In this document: piece after piece, positions 1 through 8,727 of the stretch
Position numbering within the stretch: the first letter of the stretch is position 1
How the letters are laid out: every line of letters begins with the position of its first letter
Origin: Victivallis lenta
Lineage (GTDB): Bacteria > Verrucomicrobiota > Lentisphaeria > Victivallales > Victivallaceae
Direction: 5' to 3'
Assembly (NCBI RefSeq): GCF_009695545.1
Contig: NZ_VUNS01000009.1
Span: 62,001-126,000 of the forward strand
DNA length: 64,000 nt
Translations under genes and position numbers: made by a program
The notes under the pieces: model-generated
Databases searched by the model: none
The model's input: only the letters and a program-made list of their open reading frames with translations
What the model was told of the DNA's origin: nothing

Positions 1-2075
1 TTGCAGAGATAGGCCGCATCGAGAAAACTCTTTTCCCCCGAATAAGCGTAAGCGGCCAGCAGCGTCAGCGCGCGCCGGAGCGGATGACAGTTCCCCCAGG
101 ACATCCTGCCCGCCTTCCAGTTCCGCGCGCCGTACCACGCAATCCGGTACGGATAGCCGCCATCGATCTGCCCGGCCATCTCGCGGGCTTCCTGAACAAC
201 CCTGCCGGTCCAGAAGCGGCGGAGCTCCCCGAACTCCTCCAGCCGGTCCCGGAAAACCTCGAGCTCGACGAACAGAAACGGCGACCAGCGCCATGACTCC
301 CGCCGGATCAGGTCAGCCAGCTCCTTCCCTCTCCCCGCAAGCGGTTCGAGATAAGCGGCATCGCCGTACAGCAGCCGGAGATTCGCACCGGCTTTGAGCA
401 GGAATTCCGCCGGCAGCTCCTTCGGTTCGCGGTAGCTGATCATCTGCTTGCGCTTGTCCAGGTAATACGAATAATACTGAATCTTCCGGTTCGCCGGATT
501 CAGGGCATACTCCCAGGCCCGGCGCGCCGACTCCCGGCAGAGCTCCGAACCGGCGGCATCCCCGGCCTGCCGCAGCGCGAGCGCGAGCATCGACGCATAG
601 GCGGCATATTCGAGCGTGCCCGCCCGGGTCGCCAGGGAGAGCCGGAACGGTTTCTGCGGGCTCGACGGCAGGTACTCGGCCGGTGTCGGGTGATGATCGG
701 TCTCGATCCAGGTTCCGACGCCGCCGTCCGGCTGCTGCGCGAGCCGCAGGTGTTCGAGTCCCCAGCGCGCCTCGTCGAGAATGTCCGGCACGCCGTTGCC
801 GCTCTCCGGAAGATCGAGCTGCCCGTCGCTGAAGTTCTCCGGTTTCAGCAGATACGCCGCAGCCAGGTCACCGACGATCGACAGGTGGCAGGGACGGCGG
901 TCGAAGTCGGCCGCATCGTGCCAGCCGCCGGGCAGGAACAGCGGCTCCGGGTCGGCCGGAAGATTCTCCGCAATCAGGTTGAAATGCTTGACGGATATGC
1001 TGTTGCCGTGTGAATCGAAGAATCCCCAGTCGCGCGTTTTCCCTTTCGGAGCGGCGTTGTACTGACCGTCGTCCGGCGGGAACGTGCCGCGCAGGACTTC
1101 GCGGTGGCAGAGCGGCGTCGTCCAGTTCGTATACGGCTTCTCCTTTGCGATCCCGCAGCGCTTGTGGTAGAGCCCGCGGGCGTGGATGTAGAAGGCGTCG
1201 GCGATGCTGCGGCCGTCGATCCGGAAATCCGGACTGCGGCCGATGCCGGGCACGCGCAGGAAATAGGTTCCCGGCGCCGAAACGGACGAAAAATCGAGCT
1301 CCGCCGTCTCTTCGCCGGTAAATGGCGTCCCCTGCGGCGAAACCGGGTCCTCCATCCGCGCCGCGACCGGACCGGAAAACACCGCACTGCCGGTCGCCGC
1401 ATCGCACAGCTCGAAGCTCCTGCCGATATATTCCTTCATCGGCAGCGGCCCCGCGTCGCCGAGCCATGCGCCGAGATACGCATATTTGCGCCGGGCCTGC
1501 GGCGCATAACCGAGCTGGTTCTGTTTGAACAGGAGGGACGGCACATTGTCCGGGTCGAACCGGTAAGCGAGCGTCTCGCCGGTCGGCAGTGAAATCACAT
1601 AGCCCGCCCCCGGCGCCAGCGGCTCCGCAAAACGCAGGAAGACGAAGTGCGCGACATCGGCGTTCCGCGTCAGCCGCTCCCGTCCGTTCCCGTCCGGAAA
1701 GCGGGCCGCGCCGGTCGGATTCAGCCAGTAACCGGCCTTTTCGACGGCGTGCGCGCTTCCGGCGGCGTCCGTCACCCGGATGCGGTCGAACTGCTGAAGC
1801 ATCCCGGCGATCTCCGGCCGGTACCGGCCGATCACCCCGGCGGCGGAAAAGTTGAGGCCGAACGTCCGCTTCCACTCCGGCGACGGCTGCCGGCAGAGCT
1901 CCTTCAGCGCCTCAAGCTTCTCGGCGGCGTAGCGTTCGCGCAGAAAACTGGTATAATCGCCGGTCAGCGCCAGCGTCCTCCCGTCGAGATGCTCGATTCT
2001 CCAGACGCCGCGCGGTTCGGCGGCGGCAAGCGACAGCATCGCCGCAACTGCTGAAATGCAAAGCAGAATTTTCAT
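1..2075 (-). CDS. Glycoside hydrolase family 9 enzyme (partial, 3' end outside window)
   Basis: This reading frame is open to the window edge, so about 691 N-terminal residues are visible and the stop codon is missing. It starts with a signal peptide (MKILLCISAVAAMLSLAAA). An Ig-like domain of the type preceding GH9 catalytic domains follows. The catalytic domain begins near residue 340 and shows the family motif GGWHDAADFD with the base/nucleophile aspartates at D387 and D390, then SGNGVPDILDEARWGLEHL. The C-terminal catalytic Glu region lies beyond the window. The start ATG overlaps the stop of the upstream glycosyltransferase (ATGA at 2072-2075), implying translational coupling. As the last visible gene of an exopolysaccharide operon it probably trims the polymer in the periplasm, like BcsZ in cellulose operons. 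The family call is firm; the substrate is unknown. Confidence 0.88.
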   Translation of the reverse strand, partial: MKILLCISAVAAMLSLAAAEPRGVWRIEHLDGRTLALTGDYTSFLRERYAAEKLEALKELCRQPSPEWKRTFGLNFSAAGVIGRYRPEIAGMLQQFDRIRVTDAAGSAHAVEKAGYWLNPTGAARFPDGNGRERLTRNADVAHFVFLRFAEPLAPGAGYVISLPTGETLAYRFDPDNVPSLLFKQNQLGYAPQARRKYAYLGAWLGDAGPLPMKEYIGRSFELCDAATGSAVFSGPVAARMEDPVSPQGTPFTGEETAELDFSSVSAPGTYFLRVPGIGRSPDFRIDGRSIADAFYIHARGLYHKRCGIAKEKPYTNWTTPLCHREVLRGTFPPDDGQYNAAPKGKTRDWGFFDSHGNSISVKHFNLIAENLPADPEPLFLPGGWHDAADFDRRPCHLSIVGDLAAAYLLKPENFSDGQLDLPESGNGVPDILDEARWGLEHLRLAQQPDGGVGTWIETDHHPTPAEYLPSSPQKPFRLSLATRAGTLEYAAYASMLALALRQAGDAAGSELCRESARRAWEYALNPANRKIQYYSYYLDKRKQMISYREPKELPAEFLLKAGANLRLLYGDAAYLEPLAGRGKELADLIRRESWRWSPFLFVELEVFRDRLEEFGELRRFWTGRVVQEAREMAGQIDGGYPYRIAWYGARNWKAGRMSWGNCHPLRRALTLLAAYAYSGEKSFLDAAYLC

Positions 2076-3178
2076 TTTCCCGCCGCCTTTCCCTTCAGGG
2101 CGATCAACGGATAATAGAGATACCTGAAGTAACAGCGCACCGGGTACTCCCAGCCTGTTTTCCACGCCAGCAGCAGCAGCGGCGTCGCCAGACGCTTCGC
2201 GCGCGGCGCATGACGGGCCACCTCGCGGCAGCGATGTCCCTGGCGGTTGAAAAACTCGAAAAACGCCTCCCGGCGGTCTTTTTCCGGAAACTTCACGATA
2301 TATTGCGGATGATAGAAGTACCAGAAGAAAACCGACAGCCAGTGCGAAGCCCATACCCTCCTGAGCTCCCCGGACGCATCGTGACTGAACCAGAAGTCGA
2401 AAAGCGCGTCGAGCGCCGCGGCGATGTCATGAATCGACTGCGGAATCAGGCTGGTCGTAACCGACCCCGCGTGCTTCCGGTAATTCACGAAGGAGTAGTC
2501 GAGCACGGCCGTCCGTTCCGCGAAATACCAGACCCTCGGCACCCATTCGAGATCCTCGTGCCGCATGCCCGGCACCTGAAAAAGCGCGTGTTCCAGCAGA
2601 AACTCCCGGCGGTAGACCGACAGGCAGACGCAGACGCTCGGCAGCCGGCCGGCCCGGAGCACCCGCACCGCCGCCTCGTTCCCGGTCATGATCTTCCCGG
2701 CGTCGGCGCCGTCCAGATTCAGAAAGCGCCCCAGATAACGGCAGCCGCCGTCCGGCCGTTCCCCGTACTCGCTGCCGCACGCAAACAGAATGTCGAGTTC
2801 GCCGTATTCGCGGACCGCTTCGCGAAATCTCCCGATCGACTCCGGCTCGATCCAGTCGTCGCCGTCGAGGAAAACCAGATATTTCCCGGCCGCATGGCGG
2901 ATTCCGTAATTGCGCGAATTCGACGCCGAACCGCTGCGCGGCAGGGAGATCACCCGGAAACGCGCATCCCCGGCCGTCTCGGCCCGGCAGATCTCCAGCG
3001 TGCCGTCGGTCGACTCCTCGACCACCAGAAGCGCTTCGAAATCCGGATCGGTCTGGTTCCGGATCGAAGCGATCATATCCTTCGCATAACGGCCGACGTT
3101 GCAGGCCGGCACGACAATTGAAAATTCCGGCTGCGTCACTGCGTCTCCCATCGTTGTTTCCGACTCTGAATGCTGCAT
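2072..3178 (-). CDS. Family 2 glycosyltransferase
   Basis: A GT2 (GT-A fold) enzyme of about 368 residues. The N-terminus has the strand FSIVVPACNVGRY, then the acidic EEST and the DGDDWIEP motif that binds the nucleotide-sugar and metal. The C-terminus is basic and aromatic, suggesting membrane association. I prefer the ATG at 3178, which follows the upstream stop by one base; a start at 3151 is also possible, and the longer open frame to 3325 lies inside the upstream gene. It is a close paralogue of the enzyme at 4240-5346 (shared RSGSAS, DGDDWIEP). It sits in the exopolysaccharide operon and probably adds one sugar to the lipid-linked repeat unit; donor and acceptor are unknown. Confidence 0.87.
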   Translation of the reverse strand: MQHSESETTMGDAVTQPEFSIVVPACNVGRYAKDMIASIRNQTDPDFEALLVVEESTDGTLEICRAETAGDARFRVISLPRSGSASNSRNYGIRHAAGKYLVFLDGDDWIEPESIGRFREAVREYGELDILFACGSEYGERPDGGCRYLGRFLNLDGADAGKIMTGNEAAVRVLRAGRLPSVCVCLSVYRREFLLEHALFQVPGMRHEDLEWVPRVWYFAERTAVLDYSFVNYRKHAGSVTTSLIPQSIHDIAAALDALFDFWFSHDASGELRRVWASHWLSVFFWYFYHPQYIVKFPEKDRREAFFEFFNRQGHRCREVARHAPRAKRLATPLLLLAWKTGWEYPVRCYFRYLYYPLIALKGKAAGK

Positions 3179-3179
3179 G

Positions 3180-4250
3180 TCACTGCACCTTTCCCGCGTT
3201 CCGGCGGCGTCTCCGGCCGAACGCGTCCTTCTTCCGTTTTGCATGGCACAACAGCGGCAGGAGCGGCAGACAGTGCAGCAGGAAAAACCAGAAGAGCCCT
3301 CCCGTGCCGGAACCGCCGCCGCCATCTTCCCGGCGCGCCCGCTCCGCCAGAAGCTTCAGCCGCGCCCGGCGTGCCGCCGCGCCGCAGGAGGGGTCGCAGC
3401 AGACGGACTGCGCCGCATGATAGTACTCCCGCAGCCGGAATTCCGCGGCCAGCTCCGGATATCGCTCCGCCAGGCCGCTGTTCCGGAAAATCTCCCGCTG
3501 CTTCCGGGCCCGCAGAACCCAGTTCCGCTCCCGGTCTAGATCGGAACCCTCCTTGTAATACGTTGCGCACAGAGAAGCTTCGAAGCGCAGATAATCGTAA
3601 AGCGGGCGCTCCGTCGCCGTCAATCTCCGCACCAGCAGAAGATATTCGAGCAGAAAGAGTTCATCCTCCTTCATGCTCAGATTTTCCACAAAGCGGATTT
3701 TCCGCTTCTCCACCAGGTCGCGGCGGAACAGGCAGCAGACCAGAAAGCCGTTGCACTCCGGACGCCCGCACAGAAGCGGCAGGAAAAAACGCTCGATGAT
3801 TTCCCCGCGCTCCATGACGGCCGATTCGCCGCGGAACGGAAAATCCGTCAGAATCCTCTCGCCGTCCGGCGCGATCCGGCGGATCGCGCAGCAGCTGAGT
3901 TCGGCATTCCGGGCGACGGCATTGGCGTGCAGAACCCGGTAAAGCTCCGGATCGGCCCGGTCGTCGGAGTCGCAGAAAGCGATCCACTCGCCGGCCGCGG
4001 CATCGAGTCCCCGGTTCCTCGCCGCGCTCACGCCACGGTTCGGCCCGCTGAAAAACCGGATCCGGCCGGGATCGCGCGATTGAAACGCCCGGCAGATGTC
4101 CGCCGACCGGTCGGTCGAACCGTCGTCAACCAGAATCAGTTCGAGATCCGCCGCAGTCTGCGCCAGCAGCGATTCAAGACACGCCTCCAGCCGTTCGGAG
4201 GTGTTGTAGACCGGGACGATGATGCTGAGCAGCGGACGTTTATCCGGCAT
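3180..4250 (-). CDS. Family 2 glycosyltransferase
   Basis: A 356-residue GT2 enzyme starting MPDKRPLLSIIVPVYNTSERL. It has LVDDGSTD near residue 50 and FCDSDDRADPELY near residue 100 as the nucleotide-sugar and metal site. The C-terminal third is helical and ends in a strongly basic tail (GRRRRRNAGK), fitting membrane anchoring. The start at 4250 overlaps the upstream gene's stop by 11 bases, and its own stop lies one base before the next start. It differs from the two flanking GT2 enzymes, so it likely forms a different linkage of the same repeat unit. Donor sugar not deducible. Confidence 0.87.
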   Translation of the reverse strand: MPDKRPLLSIIVPVYNTSERLEACLESLLAQTAADLELILVDDGSTDRSADICRAFQSRDPGRIRFFSGPNRGVSAARNRGLDAAAGEWIAFCDSDDRADPELYRVLHANAVARNAELSCCAIRRIAPDGERILTDFPFRGESAVMERGEIIERFFLPLLCGRPECNGFLVCCLFRRDLVEKRKIRFVENLSMKEDELFLLEYLLLVRRLTATERPLYDYLRFEASLCATYYKEGSDLDRERNWVLRARKQREIFRNSGLAERYPELAAEFRLREYYHAAQSVCCDPSCGAAARRARLKLLAERARREDGGGGSGTGGLFWFFLLHCLPLLPLLCHAKRKKDAFGRRRRRNAGKVQ

Positions 4251-5346
4251 GGCGCGCCCCCTTCTCCCCCGAACCATTCCGGAACAGCGGCAGGAACCGG
4301 TTGAGCCAGAAACGGCAGAAATATTCCGACAGCCGGAAAAATCCCCTTTTCCGCGCCAGATACATCAGCGGAATGAACCAGAGCTGCGCACCGCCCGCCG
4401 CACGGACGATGCGGCAGTAGGAACGGAACTGCTCCCTCGTGCCGAGGCAGGCCAGCAGCGCCCGGCGGCAATCCTCCCGCGGGACGAGCCTCCGGAGCCG
4501 CTTCCCCGAATAGTTCCGCAGCAGGAACGGCGCATGCAGAAAATGACGGCAGAAATGACGCGCCAGCGTCCGCCGGAACGAGGCCGGATACTCCCCCGCC
4601 TCGAAAAACCGGCAGGCCGATTTCACGTTTTCGGCCCGGTCGTACATGGTCTTCGGCCCCGGCGCATGCGTCACCGAAGCGGCGTGAATCCGGTAGTCGT
4701 AATGCCGGAACGGCGCAACCGCGACTGCACCGGCCTTCAGAAAAACCCGGTAGGTCCACTCGTCGTCCTGATGCAGGCGCCCGGGCGCCTGATAAAGCCC
4801 GTTCCCGTGCAGCAGCTCCCGGCGATAGAGATTCATCCAGGTCGCAGGAATCCAGCGGTCTGCGAAATCGACCGACTCCAAAAATGCGACGCCCGATCCG
4901 AACCGCGCTCCCGGCGTTCCCTGCATATGGCCGCCGGAACGGACCGGAACTCCATCCGCCAGCTGCCGGTAATCGTATGACCCGCCGGCAATCAGGTCGA
5001 GCTTCGGATGTGCCGCCAGCAGCGTTGCAAATCCTTCCAGCGCATCCGGTTCGATCCAGTCATCTCCATCGACGAAAAGCAGATAGCCGCCGCGCGCGTG
5101 GTCGATCCCCCAGTTGCGGGAGGCCGAGGCCGAGCCGGAGCGCGGCAGCGTCACGACCCGGAAACGCGGATCGTCTCCGATCGCTTTGCGGATCACCCGC
5201 TCCGTGCCGTCATCCGACTCCTCGACAACGGCCAGGCATTCGAACCCGGCATAGCCCTGCGCCCGGATCGAACCGATCATCCGCTCCGCGTACGGCGCGA
5301 CGTTGCAGCAGACCGCAATGACGGAAAACAACGGCGCTTCTCTCAT
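4240..5346 (-). CDS. Family 2 glycosyltransferase
   Basis: A 368-residue GT2 enzyme. N-terminal MREAPLFSVIAVCCNVAPY leads into the GT-A fold, with EESDDGT near residue 55 and LFVDGDDWIEP near residue 95. The start at 5346 is chosen because its ATG overlaps the upstream stop (ATGA, 5343-5346); the open frame continues to 5562 but that part lies within the upstream gene. It closely resembles the product of 2072-3178, so the pair probably arose by duplication with the third enzyme between them. Role inferred as sugar addition to the exopolysaccharide repeat unit at the inner membrane. Confidence 0.87.
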   Translation of the reverse strand: MREAPLFSVIAVCCNVAPYAERMIGSIRAQGYAGFECLAVVEESDDGTERVIRKAIGDDPRFRVVTLPRSGSASASRNWGIDHARGGYLLFVDGDDWIEPDALEGFATLLAAHPKLDLIAGGSYDYRQLADGVPVRSGGHMQGTPGARFGSGVAFLESVDFADRWIPATWMNLYRRELLHGNGLYQAPGRLHQDDEWTYRVFLKAGAVAVAPFRHYDYRIHAASVTHAPGPKTMYDRAENVKSACRFFEAGEYPASFRRTLARHFCRHFLHAPFLLRNYSGKRLRRLVPREDCRRALLACLGTREQFRSYCRIVRAAGGAQLWFIPLMYLARKRGFFRLSEYFCRFWLNRFLPLFRNGSGEKGARHAG

Positions 5347-6296
5347 CTGCCGCTCCCCTGCGTTTTCATCCTGCGGAGCAGGCGTTTGAACTTGTGCCGG
5401 TACAGGACCGGGCCGGCGAGGAGAGAACACCAGGCGCGGTTCTCCCGCCGCAGCGAAAACGGCAGCGGCCCCGGCAGCTCCAGCCCCGCTTCGACCGCGT
5501 AGTCGACCACGTCGAGATAACGCCCGAACTTCGGCAGCGACGACGGCGTCCACCCGACCCACGGCTTCGGGTGGCAGACGAAATGGACGAAGAGCGCCTC
5601 CGGCTCCCGGTCGAGCCGGTATTCGTCCGAGACGCGCGGCGCGCCGGGCAGGAAGCAGAGCAAACTGTTCAGCACCGATTCATCGAGCTGGTGGTAGAAC
5701 GGGAGCCTCCGGTCGACGACCCCGACGTTGCCGGAGGGAAGCACCCGCGCCATCTGGTCGCGCCAGGCCTCCAGCAGCGAACGATGCGAACGGTGCAGCG
5801 AAAGCAGGCAGTCCGAACAGCAGCGCGGAATCCCCGGCGCCGCCTCCCCCGCCCCCGGCACATCTTTCCGCCACGCTTCAAGCACTTCCGCCGGAATCGC
5901 CCGGCCGTCGCCGCCGAAGCGGTGGCTTGCGAATGCGAGGGCGTTCTCCGCTTCGCCGCGCATCCGGATATGGATCTCACCGGGCGAAAGCGGAACCAGC
6001 TTCTCCGACACGTTCCCGGTAAAGAAACCGTCGCTGTCCACCCAGGTCACAAACTCCGTATCAGCCAGCAGCATCGCATCCGGCTTGCTGCAGGCCAGCG
6101 TGCGCGCGGTCGGCGGGGCCGGAACCACCCGCACGCCGCCGAGCCCTTCGAGAATCCGCGATTCGCGCTCTCCGCAGCCGGCGGCGCAGACGATCACCGG
6201 TTCCTCCATGCCGCTTTTCCGCATGGAGGCGATCAGCAGGAAGACACCCCACAGATAGCTGCGGTCCCCGATGGTTACAACCGTATTGTTCCTCAT
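5343..6296 (-). CDS. Nucleotide-diphospho-sugar transferase-like protein
   Basis: A 317-residue protein with a GT-A-like pattern: an N-terminal strand (NTVVTIGDRSYLWGVFLL), a region around FVTWVDSDGFFTGN near residue 90 that supplies a DxD motif, and a C-terminal FVCHPKPW segment resembling the HxxGxxKPW block of GT8-type enzymes. No signal peptide or clear membrane segment. It lies 7 bases after the polymerase gene and overlaps the next glycosyltransferase by 4 bases. I read it as a glycosyltransferase of the same exopolysaccharide pathway. The family assignment is less certain than for the three GT2 enzymes. Confidence 0.7.
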   Translation of the reverse strand: MRNNTVVTIGDRSYLWGVFLLIASMRKSGMEEPVIVCAAGCGERESRILEGLGGVRVVPAPPTARTLACSKPDAMLLADTEFVTWVDSDGFFTGNVSEKLVPLSPGEIHIRMRGEAENALAFASHRFGGDGRAIPAEVLEAWRKDVPGAGEAAPGIPRCCSDCLLSLHRSHRSLLEAWRDQMARVLPSGNVGVVDRRLPFYHQLDESVLNSLLCFLPGAPRVSDEYRLDREPEALFVHFVCHPKPWVGWTPSSLPKFGRYLDVVDYAVEAGLELPGPLPFSLRRENRAWCSLLAGPVLYRHKFKRLLRRMKTQGSGR

Positions 6297-6303
6297 AGTC
6301 GTT

Positions 6304-7650
6304 TCACGCCGCGGCGGGCGTCTCCTCCTTTTTGCGGAAGAGGGCTTCGCGGTTCCGTCTCTTCCGGAGTTCGTTCAGATAGCCGACGACGGCAAACACA
6401 ATCATGATCTGCATGAAATTGATCTGCTGCTTCAGGACCCACTCCAGGACGGACTGCATATAGACCGCCGCAAGGCCGCCGCATACGCCGGCCGGCACAT
6501 AAAACCGGGCCGTCCCGGCAAGCCGTGGCAGCAGCCGGGCCGCCAGCACCCAGTAATAGCCGAACCAGCCGAGCAGGACGGCGAGTCCGCCGTAACCGCA
6601 CTCAGCGCCGACCAGCAGATAGATCGTCTCGACGATGCCGTCCTTGTAATCCTCGTGATAGCCGAGAGCCGGGTCGCGGTGCCGGCTGTAGGTGTACGGC
6701 GGATTGATCTTGATCCCCCAGTTGTTGACGCCGACGCCGAGGAGCTTGTCGTCCATCATATTGAACGCGGCGACGGCGAAATTGAGCCGGGTATTGCCCG
6801 ACGCCTCCGGCGCGGTTTCGAAGCGTTCGACGATCCTCGGCAGGAATACGACGAATACGAGCAGCGCAGCCACGCCGGCCGCAGCCGCCGCAGTCAGCTT
6901 TCTCCGGTCGAACGAATAGATCAGCGACAGCATGACCGTCAGCGCGCAGCCGACCGGATAACAGGCCAGCGCCCCGCGCGAATAGGTCAGAACCAGCGAG
7001 ACGGACGCAACACCGAACGCGGCCGCGAAAAACCAGCGTCCGAACCGGCCGCCGCAGTTGAAGAAGCGGGCCAGAAACAGATTCCCGGCCAGGCTCATGT
7101 ACATGCTCATGCTGTTCTGGTGCGGAAACACGCCGTGCGCCTGATAGACGCCGCTGCAGTACCCCCAGACGACCGCCGGGAAATTCAGCAGCACCACCGT
7201 CCCCATCGCATACCAGAAGAGCTCCACGTCGTCCGTCAGCTCCAGGTAATTCCAGACCGCCAGAAACACGAGGTAGATCATGACCATCTTCCAGAGCTCG
7301 AAGAACGAGTAAAGCAGACTGTCGGCATTCAGCGTCGAGACGAGGCAGCTCAGGAAATAGGCGCAGTAAAGCCAGCTCCCGGCTCCCGGCAGGAGGCGCA
7401 GTCTCCCGCGCCGCATCAGGATCGCCAGCAGAATGACCAGCGCGCAGAGATAGGAGAGCGACACCTCCATTCCGCGCGACGTTCCGCGATACAGCTCATG
7501 CGAGAAGAAGTTGATCGCGGTCTGCTGGAAAGCCAGCGCGCAGAGCGGGATCAGGAACGCCGTGATCCGCAGCAGCCTCCGGTCGTAAACCATGAAGAAT
7601 GCCGCCGGGATCACGCCCGCCGCCGCAATGCTGAACAGAATGTACTTCAT
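6304..7650 (-). CDS. O-antigen ligase/polymerase family membrane protein (Wzy-like)
   Basis: A 448-residue, very hydrophobic protein with about ten predicted membrane segments and one large extracytoplasmic loop in the second half (about residues 275-345, containing NMMDDKLLGVGVNNWG and a YSRHRDPALGYHEDY stretch). This is the Wzy/WaaL topology, and the LGVGVNNW motif is typical of the family. In this operon it most likely polymerises lipid-linked repeat units at the periplasmic face. Start ATG at 7650 is preceded by a GGAG site. A Wzx-type flippase, its usual partner, is not seen in the window. Confidence 0.85.
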   Translation of the reverse strand: MKYILFSIAAAGVIPAAFFMVYDRRLLRITAFLIPLCALAFQQTAINFFSHELYRGTSRGMEVSLSYLCALVILLAILMRRGRLRLLPGAGSWLYCAYFLSCLVSTLNADSLLYSFFELWKMVMIYLVFLAVWNYLELTDDVELFWYAMGTVVLLNFPAVVWGYCSGVYQAHGVFPHQNSMSMYMSLAGNLFLARFFNCGGRFGRWFFAAAFGVASVSLVLTYSRGALACYPVGCALTVMLSLIYSFDRRKLTAAAAAGVAALLVFVVFLPRIVERFETAPEASGNTRLNFAVAAFNMMDDKLLGVGVNNWGIKINPPYTYSRHRDPALGYHEDYKDGIVETIYLLVGAECGYGGLAVLLGWFGYYWVLAARLLPRLAGTARFYVPAGVCGGLAAVYMQSVLEWVLKQQINFMQIMIVFAVVGYLNELRKRRNREALFRKKEETPAAA

Positions 7651-7665
7651 CGCCTCGCTCCCGTG

Positions 7666-8721
7666 TCAGAATCTCGTCCAGTAGAATGCCGGAGTCAGGA
7701 ACAGATTGATCAGCTGCCCGGTCGGCATCAGCTTGCGGATGAAAACGTTGTACTCGGAGATGTTGTCTCTCGGGATATAGACGATATCCCCGGGTTCGAG
7801 CATGACGTTCGGCTTCTTCCCCTGCAGCACGCCGTCGAGGTCGACCCGGTAGTAGGTCGGGTCCGCGATGCCGCCGCGCATGATGACGGCATATTGCCAG
7901 TAGGTCTCCCTGAGCCCGCCGCCGTCGGCGATCAGCTCGAGCAGCCCGAGCGTTCTGTTCCAGATCCGCCGGTGCGGATTATGGACTTCCCCGAGGATCG
8001 TGACCATCGTTTCGGAGCGGACCGCGATGTAGATATAATCTCCGCGGTGCAGCTTGATGTTGTTCCAGTAGTCGCCCTTCTCGATCGCGGCGGCGAAATC
8101 GACGTCGATGATCCGGTCGCCGCGGATGAACAGCGAGTGCTTGAAATCCGCCACATCGACGACCTGCCCGTCGAACAACCGGCTGGAGGAGCCGCCGGCC
8201 TTCGCAAACAGGTCGGAGAGGCGCAGGCCGCTGCTTACGCTGTACATGCCGGGATGTTCCACGCCTCCGGCGATCGTCACGCTCTGGGAGTTGATCGACA
8301 CCGGCGAAATGCCGACCACCGGATTCTTGATGTAAGTCTCCAGCGCCTGTTCGATCCTCTTCGAAGCCTCCGGCAGCGTACAGCCGCCCACCTTGACCTG
8401 GCCGACGAACATCATCCCGACATGGCCGTCCGGAGTGACCGGCGTCTGCGTCTCGAGGTCGGGGTGATTGTAGACCTTGATGTTCAGCACATCGCCGGCG
8501 TCAAGCTCATATTGCGGATACGGTTCTTCGGCCAGCTTTTTGAGCCGCTCGAAGCGGACCCGCCGCTCCTCCTCGCTCAAGGTCGCGATCTCCACGATCG
8601 AAGCGTTCGTCTCGGTCAGTTCCGGATAGTCCAGATAGTTGCCGGTTCCGCGGTCATATACCGTGCAGGAGCAGAGCCCGAGCAGGAGAGCGGCAGACAG
8701 GATACAAACATATTTCAACAT
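7666..8721 (-). CDS. Outer-membrane polysaccharide export lipoprotein (Wza-like)
   Basis: A 351-residue lipoprotein: signal peptide with lipobox LCSC around residue 19. A polysaccharide-export domain begins near residue 80 (YELDAGDVLNIKVYNHPDLETQTPVTPDGHVGMMFVG), followed by SLBB-type repeats (VTIAGGVEHPGMYSV; VTILGEVHNPHR). The C-terminal part (about 290-351) would contain the amphipathic helix of the outer-membrane channel. It lies 6 bases downstream of the copolymerase gene, the usual Wza/Wzc pairing. Role: conduit for exopolysaccharide across the outer membrane, implying a diderm host. Confidence 0.92.
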   Translation of the reverse strand: MLKYVCILSAALLLGLCSCTVYDRGTGNYLDYPELTETNASIVEIATLSEEERRVRFERLKKLAEEPYPQYELDAGDVLNIKVYNHPDLETQTPVTPDGHVGMMFVGQVKVGGCTLPEASKRIEQALETYIKNPVVGISPVSINSQSVTIAGGVEHPGMYSVSSGLRLSDLFAKAGGSSSRLFDGQVVDVADFKHSLFIRGDRIIDVDFAAAIEKGDYWNNIKLHRGDYIYIAVRSETMVTILGEVHNPHRRIWNRTLGLLELIADGGGLRETYWQYAVIMRGGIADPTYYRVDLDGVLQGKKPNVMLEPGDIVYIPRDNISEYNVFIRKLMPTGQLINLFLTPAFYWTRF

Positions 8722-8727
8722 ATCACC

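Noticed and set aside
868-1875. Open frame of 335 codons on the minus strand
   Set aside because: It overlaps the GH9 gene in another frame; the GH9 frame is open from 2075 to the window edge and has a signal peptide and catalytic motifs.
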